64,000 nt of DNA from Chamaecrista fasciculata. Its lineage: Eukaryota > Streptophyta > Magnoliopsida > Fabales > Fabaceae. The notes beneath the pieces were generated by a model. The model saw only the letters and a list, made by a program, of their open reading frames with translations. It ran no database searches and had not been told where the DNA came from. The number at the start of each line of letters is the position of its first letter. The first letter of the stretch is position 1. Shown piece by piece: positions 1 to 11,967 of this stretch. Where the stretch lies: positions 124,001-188,000 of the forward strand of contig QANZ01032149.1 of NCBI GenBank assembly GCA_003254925.1, in the 5' to 3' direction. The translations under genes and the position numbers were made by a program.

Positions 1-1615
1 ATGACTAAAATTCAAGTTTAAAAATAACAATAACACTTAAAGGGAAGAGAGTTGTGAATTATGATTCTAAAAAGTGAAAAACTAAAGTAAAGAGAAGTAA
101 ATTGGTTTAAGGATTCAATTAACAAAGTAAGCAAGAAAATGGTTTAAGGAAATTCAACAATAAAAACATCTAGCCGGGTTGTATATTGAAATGGAGTTCC
201 TCATGTTAATCATTGACAAAACATCTATAACCTTGAGTTTGCTTAGCTTGATTGAAAATCAGATTCCATCAATATCTCACAAAAATCAGAAGTTGGAACC
301 GACCTACCTTCATTTATCTCAAACTCTTAAGTAACAGACTCTCAAGTTCAAGAACAATTAAAGCAAGAGATAAACTAAGCCTAATTTAACTAGGTCTCAG
401 TGGTGGTAGCTAAACTAGAGATTCCTTCTCATACTTTTGAAAATAGAAATGAAGCTATTCTACTAACAAAGCATGTGTCACTGTTCTAAACATCAAACAA
501 AGATTTGAGCCTAGATGACAAGATTAATCAAGAATGAAATACAATTAGGAGCTCTCTAACATAATCCATCCAAGACAATCATAAAATTAAATCAGAGAGA
601 GAATCAAAACTCAAAAGAAAGTAAGATTGCATTAAGCTCAAAACATAGTCTCAAAACATGATATTCTCCGAATCTTTATACAACTAAGCTAGATTAGAGG
701 TCTAGCCTCTAATATTCATGACCAAAACGAAATCAAAGCTAAGAGAAGGAAGAAAAGCTAGCAAATCTGAAGAAAGAAGAAGAGTGAAGGCTGATTCTCC
801 TCCAAAATGAGCTGCTCACGAGCTTCCTCCTTTAGCTGCTGCCAAATGAGTGAATCAGCCCCTCTAATCCAAAACTTTCCCTTTTATATGCATCCCTTTC
901 CTATAAGAAACCCTTGGCACATGTTTGACACATGCTCTCCACTAAATGAATCAGATATTTTACTTGAGAACGGGTGCACAAGTGGCAGCAACAGATTGGT
1001 CCCTAAAAGAAAAGAAAATTCAGATTAAAAAGTTACTGCAGTAAAAAGGGGAATTAGTCCTATGCCCATAGCAAACTGAAATAGGTAAGTAAAAAGGGGA
1101 ATTAGTCCTATGCCCATAGGACTTGAGATCACGCAAAATTAGAGAAAGAAGAGGCAACCAACAAAACTAGAATAAAAAGGGTAATTAAGTGGATTTAGTG
1201 ACTGATGAAATGAGATAATTTGGTCTGAAAATAAGTATAATAGAGCTGCTAACAACGATAGTGTAAATTTAGGGACTGATTCGTATTTCCTATAATTCAG
1301 AGATAAAAAAGTTGACGGTGGTGTAAAATTCAAGGACGAATTCGTATTTTCCTACAATTCAGGGACCAAAAGGTAGACGTTAGTGTAAATTTAGGGACCG
1401 ATTTGTACTTTCCTATAATTTAGAGACTAAATCGTTGACTCAGTAACAATTTAGGGACAAAAAGTAGGTTATCTCATAATTAAACAATACTAGAGCAACA
1501 TATACATGCATGTCTTCCAAAATTCTCCCTCATACTATGATATCATGCATGAAATTAAAGCACGTGTATATATAATATAGTCCTATATATATAATAAATG
1601 TGACTGAAAATGCAG
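1..1615. other. 5' flank or intron of first GST, no complete gene
   Basis: I see no GST exon 1 here, so exon 1 of the first GST is either left of the window (intron longer than 1.6 kb) or lost. Read on the minus strand, about 780-1030 resembles an LTR promoter: a TATA-like TATAAAAGG near 885 followed by a stretch rich in AGC/CAGC. That is a weak guess. The short open frames here match nothing I recognise. Confidence 0.4.
1261..1460. repeat. Tandem repeat, about 60-62 bp unit, three and a half copies
   Basis: Units begin at 1261, 1321 and 1383 with GTGTAAAnTTnA and contain GGGACnGAnTnGTA, then TTTCCTAnAATT and AGAnAnnAAA. A partial fourth unit follows. The wording (lost/gained AGGGACCAAA) is that of one arm of a MULE-type foldback element, so this is probably an eroded element arm and not a true satellite. 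Confidence 0.6.
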
Positions 1616-1963
1616 GTGGCAGTTGTTGTACGAAGAATATGGCTAGGAAAGAAAGACGATATGGAAATGGCAAAGAATGAATTAATAGATATTTTAAAGC
1701 AATTGGAGGACACACTTGGAGATAAGACTTATTTTGGGGGTGAAACATTTGGGTTTGTTGACATTGCTCTATTCCCATTCTATCCTTGGTTTTATGCCTT
1801 AGAAGAGTTAGCAAACTTCAAAGTGGAACCTCACTGCCCTAATCTCATTGCATGGGCTAAGAGATGCATCCAAAGAGAAAGCGTTTCCAAATCTTTTGCA
1901 AGTGAAAAGGAGATATATGATTTCGTCCTTGCCTATCGGAAGGAACTTCAAATAGACGCATAA
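1616..1963 (+). CDS. Tau-class glutathione S-transferase, exon 2 only (first copy)
   Basis: Tau GSTs conjugate glutathione to electrophiles such as xenobiotics and lipid peroxides in the cytosol. This exon encodes the all-alpha C-terminal domain. Visible landmarks are DKTYFGGETFGFVDIAL, the core N-capping/hydrophobic-staple region of the fold, then WAKRCIQRESVSKS and a short charged tail. The acceptor is TGCAG at 1611-1615, and the exon is 348 nt, exactly the length of exon 2 in the second copy (10845-11192), which it closely resembles. The reading frame is intact with stop TAA at 1961-1963. The glutathione-binding N-terminal exon is not in the window, so it is unknown whether the gene is complete. 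A MITE inserted at the stop codon replaces the proximal 3' UTR. Confidence 0.85.
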   Translation: MAVVVRRIWLGKKDDMEMAKNELIDILKQLEDTLGDKTYFGGETFGFVDIALFPFYPWFYALEELANFKVEPHCPNLIAWAKRCIQRESVSKSFASEKEIYDFVLAYRKELQIDA

Positions 1964-1969
1964 AGAATA

Positions 1970-2373
1970 GGTTAAACTGTAAATTGGTTTCATATATTTT
2001 GATCAGTTCCCAATTTGGTCTTGTATATTTTTTTGGTATATTTTTTGTCTCATATCTTTACAAAAGGTCCCAATTTGATCTCATATATTTTGGTCAAGTC
2101 GCAAAATTTGTGTCATATATTTGCAAAAAGATCGGATCAACCATTAGTTGATTCTTTTGTAAAGATATGGGACCACTTCTACATCTAACCTAAAGATATA
2201 TGACCAATTCTGTAATTAACCCAAAGATGTGGGACCAAATCTACAATAAAAAAAAGATATAGGACCGAATTGGTACTTGATCCAAAGATATGAGACCAAA
2301 AGTGTGACAAAAAAAATATGAGATGAAATTGAGAACTAAAAAAAGATATGAAACCAAATTGAGTCTTTTGGCC
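1970..2373. mobile_element. MULE-type foldback MITE at the GST stop codon, 9-bp TSD
   Basis: The element starts GGTTAAACTG and ends CTTTTGGCC. It is flanked by perfect 9-bp direct repeats, TAAAGAATA, at 1961-1969 and 2374-2382. The two halves are inverted copies made of many short units such as TTTGGTCTCATATCTTT. The second GST has the unoccupied sequence TAAAGAATA directly after its last codon, so this insertion post-dates the GST duplication. The duplicated target includes the stop codon itself. Related copies are at 7807-8166 and 31623-32047. Confidence 0.85.
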
Positions 2374-2863
2374 TAAAGAATAATTGAATTTGTAGGTGAC
2401 CTTTTGTTCCAAGAATAATGGAATAATGATTGTGTGCTATATGTATGAAAGTTGAAACATTGTGTTTTATGTTCTTTTGGATTACGTATGTTAAATAAGA
2501 TGTTTGTAATAATTAATGTGTGTGGAGTGGTCTTTTGAAGGATAATCCTAACTTAGAGATTAATATTGTTCAATATTGTATTTTAGTTAGTCAGTTAAGT
2601 CTGTTAGATTTCTGCTACAACTAGTTAGTTGTTTAGTTTAACCTTGCCCAAGGCTTAGTATGTTCAATATATGAGTTACTTCAAATAGTTAGGTGTCAAG
2701 TTAGCCTTGTCCAAGACTTATAACCAAGGCTAGTCTTCCACTTGTATATACATACATATGTGTCTTGACTCTCAATAATCATATCATAGGAAATTCTCCT
2801 AAGATATGCCTCTACCAATTTTTTTTTTTTTAAAAAGCTTACAAGTTATTTGACATTGATTTA
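2374..2863. other. GST 3' flank and unassigned DNA
   Basis: About 2383-2560 is the 3' flank of the first GST and is recognisably the same DNA as the scattered flank of the second GST (11470-11499, 11893-11967, 13473-13560). It therefore serves as an empty site for three insertions there. At 2570-2810 is unassigned AT-rich DNA that could be an LTR remnant; I see no open frame. Confidence 0.5.
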
Positions 2864-3203
2864 GAGCCCGTTTGGATAGGCTTTTTTGATCTAATAAGCA
2901 CTTATTTAATTAAAAAAAGATCTTTTATAAACACAAAATCTTGTTTGGGTAAATTTTTAAGAAAAAGGAGAAGTTACAAAAAAAGTTAAAATATAACTAA
3001 TTTAAGAAGTTCAATTTTGTAGCTTCCACTAAAAGCACTTGAAAAAGCTATTCTTTTGGTTCATTTTATTAATTAAAAGTACTTTTAACATTTTACATCC
3101 AAACAACTTTGATAATTTAAAATACTAGTGCTTCACTTAAAAGACCTTTTAAAAAAAGTTTGATAAATAAAGTTCTTTTTTCACAAGCTTATCCAAATGG
3201 GCT
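2864..3203. mobile_element. TIR MITE with GAGCCCGTTTGGATA ends
   Basis: The left end GAGCCCGTTTGGATAGGCTT is answered by the inverted right end AAGCTTATCCAAATGGGCT. The interior is AT-rich with no coding capacity. Ends of this kind are common in plant hAT and Harbinger MITEs. I could not fix the target duplication, so the superfamily is open. Confidence 0.65.
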
Positions 3204-3997
3204 ACAAATTAAAGTCATTTATTTTGGGGATGTTGTTTAAGTTTCATGAAAATAAATTTTCGTTGTGCTAAAATTTCAACCTCCTCTTCTGCAATTCTAT
3301 GCCACTTGTTCCTTTATCCATTGATATGAGTCTCATATCGGGCCATTAATTGAAGGTAAAACACTGATACGAGCCCACTACCAAGCCTATTCTTATTTAT
3401 GTTAGGAGGCCCAAAGAAATGGCTCAATTCAATATCATTACCACTTCTCATCTAAGATACGTGGATTAGCATAGGTGTTATGTTTCTGATTTATTTTTAA
3501 TATATTTATTTTGTTATTTAGGAAGTAGTGAGATTAGTCTTATAGGTCATGTTGCAAGTAGTGGGTAGTTTCATAGGCCACTACCATTATAGGTTAGTGC
3601 TTTCTTATTTTTAGGTGGAGTTGGACAGCAAGGTATTATTATAATTAAATACCCCTGCATTCTTATGTTATGCATAAGATAAATATATATGAAATTGATA
3701 TACTTTTTCAAGTATTAAGATCCTTAATTACTTGTGGTTTAATTTTTAAGTGTTCAAATTTTACATTTGTGATTTAGTTTTATTTATCTTGCCTAGAGTT
3801 CTATCAAACACTATATAAAATCTTAAACTCTCTAACCTCAACAACTAGTTTTTGGAGTGTGGTTCTCCTAAGATTTATATTTGTATCATCCATCGACTAA
3901 CAATTTCATCCTCAAACACCTTTGTCCACCACACCTTCACAAAATTCTATTTCAGATATTCCCCAATCCTCTTCATCTACTTCTTCTGCTACACCTA
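3204..3997. other. No gene seen
   Basis: AT-rich DNA without a credible open frame. About 3510-3870 may be an old LTR because a copia-like relic follows it, but I found no paired copy. Confidence 0.4.
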
Positions 3998-4170
3998 TTA
4001 CACAGTCTAATTCGCAAACTAACTGAATATCTCATGAGGTTACACAGTCTAATTCGCAAACTGACTGAATATCTCATGAACCTCATAGGAGTTGTAGAGA
4101 AAAGAAAAAACTTCAATAGCTTAATGATTTTGTTCATTTTTGTCAAACCATGCCCATTGATTCACCTCAT
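3998..4170 (+). pseudogene. Small relic of copia pol, with 42-bp tandem duplication
   Basis: Two direct copies of a 42-bp unit start at 3998 and 4040 (TTACACAGTCTAATTCGCAA). Just downstream the plus strand reads HRSCREKKK, a stop, then LNDFVHFC. This resembles the basic linker with an LxDF motif that lies between integrase and reverse transcriptase in Ty1-copia polyproteins. It is a fragment only; the assignment rests on that motif. Confidence 0.4.
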
Positions 4171-4560
4171 AGGACCGGAATTTGCTCCGTTAGTAGAAAA
4201 AAGCCTTTATTTCAAAATTTAACGAAAGTTTGGGTTAAAATATTATTTTAAGACTATTAATTTTATATGCATTTGACTCTTTGATTCTATGAGAGAGGAA
4301 TTTTGATTAAAGAATAGAAAATTTTCGGAGACTTTGACCCTAGTTATTAAAAAGTGGTTGAATATAATTGCAAAAGGATCTCTAAAATATTAATAGTTAA
4401 TGTCTTAAAATGATATTTTAGCTCAAATTTTTGTTAAATTTTAAACGAAAGACCTTTACTCGCTAACAGACCAAACTTTCCCTAATTGTAACTTTTCAGA
4501 ATTCGATCTCAAAATATCTAAATTAAATAAATCTTATGTGTAATTTACCTTTGAAATAAG

Positions 4561-4859
4561 GGTAAATTCCACTTTGATACCCTGTTTTATAGACCAATTC
4601 CACTTTGGAACCCTGTTCTTTTAGAAGTGACATTTTAGTACTCTGTTCTTTAGACCAAGTGACACTTTGGTACCCTAAAAAAGATAGAATAGGGTAACAA
4701 ATAGTGAAAGAACAGGGTACCAAAGTGTCACTTGGTCCAAAGAACAGGGTACCAAAATGATATTTTTGAAAAAATAGGGTACCAAAGTATCACTTTTAAA
4801 AGAACAGAGTACCAAAATAAAATTAGTCTATAAAACAAGATAGTAAAATGGAATTTACC
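4561..4859. mobile_element. Foldback element built of GGTACCCTGTT units
   Basis: Begins GGTAAATTCCACTTTG and ends inverted as AATGGAATTTACC. Each arm holds several copies of ACAGGGTACCAAAGTG or its complement. The flanks TTTGAAATAAG and TTTAAATAAAG are similar but not identical, so the target duplication is uncertain. Same style of end as 33704-34132 and 40091-40500. Confidence 0.65.
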
Positions 4860-4869
4860 TTTAAATAAA

Positions 4870-5935
4870 GTATCGTGAAGACGGTGCCATTGGTTTTGTT
4901 CAATTATTCGGGAATCTCGAAAAATGGGCACGATTTTATTCATTAATTTAATGGATGAGACGCACAACAATCGAACACGCATTGAGTGTCATACGTTTGA
5001 TATATTACACAGTTTTTTATACATGAAAAATAAAAAGATTTTATATAAAAGTCTATTTCATTTTATATAAAAGATTCTTATTTCTATACCATCTAATCCT
5101 TTAGCATCTTTAATTTGAGAGCCATTTTAATTTATTCATTAAATGTTTAAATGATTGAATCATTATCTTAATTAATAATTATTGGGCTTAAACTTTTCAA
5201 AGTCAGAAACATATCCTCTCCATTCGTTGGATGACTTGGATCAATAATTTCACATGAACTTTCGGCCATTCATCTCCTTTGTTGTCCTCTTCAAATGAAT
5301 GATCACTTTATTTTTTATAGCAAAACCCTTTTCAGTTTGTCCTCTTCTTTTTTTGGCCCCTTTGACTTCTGGAATGCTAGGAATCAGACACCGTTAATTT
5401 AGACATAAATTTATTGAAGTCTAACCTCTTTCACTAATAAGTTAACTTATATTTTATTTTAATCCTTAAATTTTTTGATCCAATTTCATTTAGATATTAG
5501 ATATTTTATTTGGTTAAAAAATCTTCAATATTTTCTTAGTGTTTTAAAAAAGACAAAATTTCATTTTCTTTGAAGATCATTCGTATACACTTACACTTCA
5601 TCTGATTAACATCTATTCTAAAAAGTATTAAACGTAACAACTTCAAATTCAAAGTCCAATCATCAAAATTAACAACAACCCAACAAGACCGTCTGTTTTC
5701 TAAATTTGTTTTGCTTGATTGAGTTGATTCCAATATAAAGATTAGTCACATTAGGTGTAAAAATAATATACCAATATTATTTTCACGTCATATTTTTGAT
5801 TATTTTTAGCAGTATGAAAATATGAACTCTTTTCATTATATTAGAAAAGTATTTAAATTTATTTTTCAAATATAATGAAATATATAAGACTAACACAATT
5901 TTTACCTAAATATTTAGCATAAAAATAAATTTTTT
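4870..5935. other. No gene seen
   Basis: AT-rich DNA with no open frame that I recognise on either strand and no clear inverted or direct repeat. Confidence 0.5.
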
Positions 5936-5936
5936 A

Positions 5937-6105
5937 CGGTATAGTGGTTGGAGAACTACACTTTAGGTGAGATAACTCAGATTCGACTCCTAAAGTCGAC
6001 ATTGTTAAGAACGTTCTAATTGTTTCGTTACTAAGATCCGAGTGAGATTAGTTTTCGGCTGACCGTTACATGAATAGGCATGATTTAAAAAAAAATGATA
6101 TTTTG
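5937..6105 (+). mobile_element. Candidate tRNA-derived SINE
   Basis: A possible box A (GGTATAGTGGTTGGAG, from 5937) lies about 40 bp upstream of a good box B match, AGATTCGACTCC at 5979-5990, the spacing used by internal RNA polymerase III promoters. About 110 bp later there is an A-rich tail near 6090-6100. No clear target duplication was found, so this is a candidate only. Confidence 0.45.
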
Positions 6106-6239
6106 ACCCAGACTTACCTTACTTTTTAAACCGAAAAAAAAAAACAATAATTATTAGTAACACCAATATCAACTAATAACAACTATACTCTTGGACATTA
6201 TTTATAAGAGTTTTGTTTACATGAATAATATTATTTGTT

Positions 6240-7088
6240 GGCAAAAGTATTGTTGGTACTTCTAACGTATGAGGTGATTTTCAGTTATATTTCCAATGTT
6301 TTTTTTTTTTGTCAATTATACCCAATATTTCATATTTGAGTCAATTATACCCCAACCCGGCATTTTTTTGTTTTAACAATTCTTAGGTTTCCATTATTTA
6401 GAAATCTTTCATTCTCTCAAGATTCTTCTTTCACATGAGTCCCTAACTAATTACAAAACAATCTAAAATGTTTGTATTCTTTAACAAACTGGTCTCTGCA
6501 ATTGAGAAACCCGAAAAATCTCGCCCCTCTGTTTTTCAAAGTTCTGGCAACCACATACAAACTCGCCGATAAGCCTCAAGTATAGAGAAATCGAGCAAAA
6601 ATATCAGTAGCTCTAACTCCCGGTATTAACACACAATCTCTTATGGCGGTGCCGTCGTGGTCGTCGAAATTGAGAAGTAAATTAACTTGAAAACTCTTTT
6701 GGAGAGAAAGGAAAATAGAGAAGATGAGTGAGAGAAGTAGTTGTAACTTGTAAGGGAAGGGAAAGAGATGGGAACGACTAATTTATGGGAGACCAAGAAG
6801 TTGAGGACGACAACAAGAAGGACCATGTAGATGGAGACGAGGGCAACGTGGACGACGACGATGAAGTGTGGTTGTGATGTTTTAGGGTAAGAGAAAGAGG
6901 GTTGTTAATGGTTTCTAAGGACCTATTTGTTAAAGATGACAAACGTTTTGGACTATTCTGTAATTAGTTAGGGGTTAAGATATAATTGATTCAAATATGA
7001 AACGTTGGGGGGTATAATTGACCCAAAAAAATATTGAGGTATAACTGAAAATGATCCCATATATTGGGGGTACCAACATTACTTTTGT
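6240..7088. mobile_element. MULE-like TIR element (GGCAAAAGTA ends)
   Basis: Left end GGCAAAAGTATTGTTGGTAC matches the inverted right end (GTACCAACATTACTTTTG). Both arms continue with TCAATTATACCCC-type units for about 110 bp. The flanks TTATTTGTT and TTATTTTTT match at 8 of 9 positions. The interior (6380-6950) is less AT-rich, with GTCGTGGTCGTCG and GGACGACGACGATG runs, and could be captured host DNA, but I recognise no protein in it. Related ends occur at 11500-11892 and 8188-8693. Confidence 0.7.
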
Positions 7089-7089
7089 T

Positions 7090-7445
7090 TATTTTTTTCC
7101 TAATTAATAGATTAGGACACTTAATAATATGTATGATAATTAAATATAAATTTAAATAATTTTGTAAGAACAATAAAAATGTAAATCATTAATTATAAGT
7201 GATTATTACTATTATTGCAATGTTAATTTCAAATATATTAATTTTTTAATCAATACTCTAAAAACATTGGTTGAAAATATTCTATTTTTTGGTATAAAAA
7301 ATATTCTTTTTAATTAGCTAAGCAAAGTCATGATACAATTTTATTTCTATTAATCTATTATATATGTAGAAGATTTTCAAAGATCGAAGGAATCTACAGA
7401 TGTCATCAGACAAAAACATCGGCCTGGAAACCAGAGGAGCAATGC
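7090..7445. other. No gene seen
   Basis: AT-rich, no open frame and no repeat recognised. Confidence 0.5.
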
Positions 7446-7451
7446 ATAAAA

Positions 7452-7775
7452 TAATCTATTATTTGATCCTTCAATTTGTACCTATTCAACAAATCACTCC
7501 CTAAATAATCATAATATACTACTCAGTCTCTGAAATATTGCAATCTCCAACGATTTGGTCACGAGATCATATTCAAAAACTAAAAAAATACAAACTTACT
7601 AAAAATTCATATTTCAGAGTAAAAATGTATAAAATAAGTCTAATTTCAGGGACAAATTGTCACAGGGATCAAATCATTGTAATTGAAATATTTGAAGGAC
7701 TAAATTGTATATTTCGATTGTTCAAGGAATAATTCGTTGACTCGGTATAAATTCAAATACCAAAAATAGATTTCT
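7452..7775. mobile_element. Decayed foldback element
   Basis: Opens with ATCTATTATTTGATCCTTCA and closes with an inverted version (AAATACCAAAAATAGAT). Between them are CTGAAATATTnCAAT and its complement-like partners. The same family occurs at 31214-31560 and 33248-33495. No target duplication was found. Confidence 0.5.
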
Positions 7776-7806
7776 GGCGCCAACCAAAAAACAGAAATAG
7801 ATTTTT

Positions 7807-8166
7807 GGCCAAAGTGACTTTTGACCTCGCATCTTTTGCCTAGGTCTCAATTTGGTCTCGTATCTCTTTTTGTTGCATTTTTGGTCAGCTACAAAATTGG
7901 TTCCATATCTTTTTTGTTGCAGATTTGATCTCATTTCTTTGCAAAAAGTTTTATGGTTAGTCCCACAATGTGGAACCTTTTGTAAAGATATGAAACCAAT
8001 TTTGCAACCTAGCCAAAAGATATCAAACTAAAAGTGCAACAAAAAAATACATGAAATCAAATTGAGACCTGAGTAAAAGATATGGGATTAAGAGTGCAAC
8101 AAAAAATAATAGGGAACTAAATTGAAACATGAGAAAAAAAATATGAGATCAAAAGTGCACTTTAAC
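7807..8166. mobile_element. MULE-type foldback MITE (GGCCAAAGTG ends)
   Basis: Starts GGCCAAAGTGACTTTTGA and ends inverted as AAGTGCACTTTAAC. The flanks TAGATTTTT and AAGATTTTT match at 8 of 9 positions. The interior is inverted arrays of the TCTCAATTTGGTCTC unit, as in 1970-2373 and 31623-32047. Confidence 0.75.
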
Positions 8167-8187
8167 AAGATTTTTTAATAAAAAAAA

Positions 8188-8693
8188 CGGCAAAAGACCC
8201 TTTCGTGCCCCTAATGTTTGTGGTCATTTTCAGTTATGCCCTTAACGTTTCATTTGTGTTAGTCGTACTCCCAATGTGAAACGTTAGTTTCAATTATACC
8301 CCAAATTTTGATTCAATGCTGATGTGTCAATTTTTTTTTCTAAATTGAATATGTGGCAAGATGACTGGATAAATAAAACATCATTGATTTATTTTTTATT
8401 CACCATGGCATTTTCTACGTGGATTTACATTCACTAAATCAAAAATTACTTCATCTTTTTAAGTCAAAATTGCCATGGTGAATAAAAAATAAATCAGGGA
8501 TGTTTTATTTATCCAATCATTTTGCCACATGTTCAATTCAGAAAAAAAAAATTGACACATCAGCATGGAGTCAAAGTTGAGGGCATAATTGAAACTAACG
8601 TTTCACATTTGGAACACAACTGACACAAATGAAACGTTAGGGGTATAATTGAAAATGACCACAAACGTTAGGACAGGAAAGGGTCATTTGCGC
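8188..8693. mobile_element. MULE-type MITE in the GST promoter, perfect 9-bp TSD
   Basis: Starts CGGCAAAAGACCCTTTCG and ends inverted as GAAAGGGTCATTTGCGC. It is flanked by TAAAAAAAA at 8179-8187 and 8694-8702. The arms are about 225 bp each and roughly 88% alike by eye, so a transcript would form a long hairpin. It ends 38 bp upstream of the TATA box at 8732 of the complete GST, so anything further upstream in the original promoter was pushed half a kilobase away. Confidence 0.85.
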
Positions 8694-8731
8694 TAAAAAA
8701 AACACAGGCCGAAACGTGTTCATCAAATCAG

Positions 8732-8738
8732 TATAAAA
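8732..8738 (+). promoter_or_regulatory. TATA box of the GST gene
   Basis: TATAAAA followed by GGCC and a TA run. It lies 137 bp upstream of the start codon at 8869, which leaves room for a leader of roughly 100 nt. No second TATA of this quality lies nearer. Confidence 0.7.
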
Positions 8739-8817
8739 AGGCCTATATATATATATATAAAAATCCCAAGCAGAGTCAACACACACTGATCTTCTTCCTT
8801 CTGGATCTGCAACATAA

Positions 8818-11192
<2,375 letters not shown>

Positions 11193-11211
11193 AGAATAAT
11201 AGAAGAATTTG

Positions 11212-11460
11212 GAGTAAACTAACAATTTAATCTTTGAAAGATCACTAATAGATCCAGCTGATAATTTGGTTCCTAAAAGATTGAAATACACAGTTTAATC
11301 CCTAAAAGATCAAAATAGTATACTTGATAGTCCTTTTTGATGGATTAAATTAAATAATATATCATTTTAATCTTTCAGGGACTAAATGTATGTTTCAATC
11401 TTTTAGGGACTATGTTGCCAAATTAATAATCTTTCAAGGATCAAATTATTAGTTTACTCT
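11212..11460. mobile_element. Small MULE-type MITE (GAGTAAACTAA ends)
   Basis: 249 bp, from GAGTAAACTAACAATTTAAT to the inverted end AATTATTAGTTTACTCT. Flanked by AAGAATTTG and GAGAATTTG (8 of 9). The corresponding flank of the first GST lacks it. A relative is at 43643-43964. Confidence 0.75.
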
Positions 11461-11499
11461 GAGAATTTGTTTAATGTTGTTCCAAGTATAAGGGAATAA

Positions 11500-11892
11500 G
11501 GCAAAAGTAGTATTGATACCCCCAAATTATGAGGTTATTTTAAGTTGTGTCCCCAAAATTATTTTGGAGTCAATTGTATCCCCAAAGTATGATATCAGTT
11601 TCAGTTATACTATACCCCCAAAGTTTTTTAAGTCAATTATACCTCTAATGTTTCATATTTGAGCCAATTGTACCTTCAAATACCTTCCAGTTTGGATATA
11701 CAATTGATACAAAAAAATATGGGTACAATTGATATTAAAAAGAAATGATTGGGGTATAATGGACTCAAAAAAATTTTTGGGGATATAATTGAAACTGATC
11801 CCATACCTTGTGGACATAATTGACCAAAACATTTTTTGGAGATACAACTAAAAATGATCGCATATGTTAATGATAGCAAGAATACTTTTGCC
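11500..11892. mobile_element. MULE-type MITE (GGCAAAAGTA ends)
   Basis: Starts GGCAAAAGTAGTATTGATAC and ends inverted (AGCAAGAATACTTTTGCC). Flanks AGGGAATAA and GAGGAATAA agree at 7 of 9. The first GST flank (near 2415-2430) shows the uninterrupted sequence TGGAATAATGATTGTGTGCT, confirming both borders. Confidence 0.8.
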
Positions 11893-11967
11893 GAGGAATA
11901 ATTGTTGTGTGCTATATATGAAAGTTGAAACATTGTGTTTTAAGTTCTTCTGGATTACGTATGTTTA

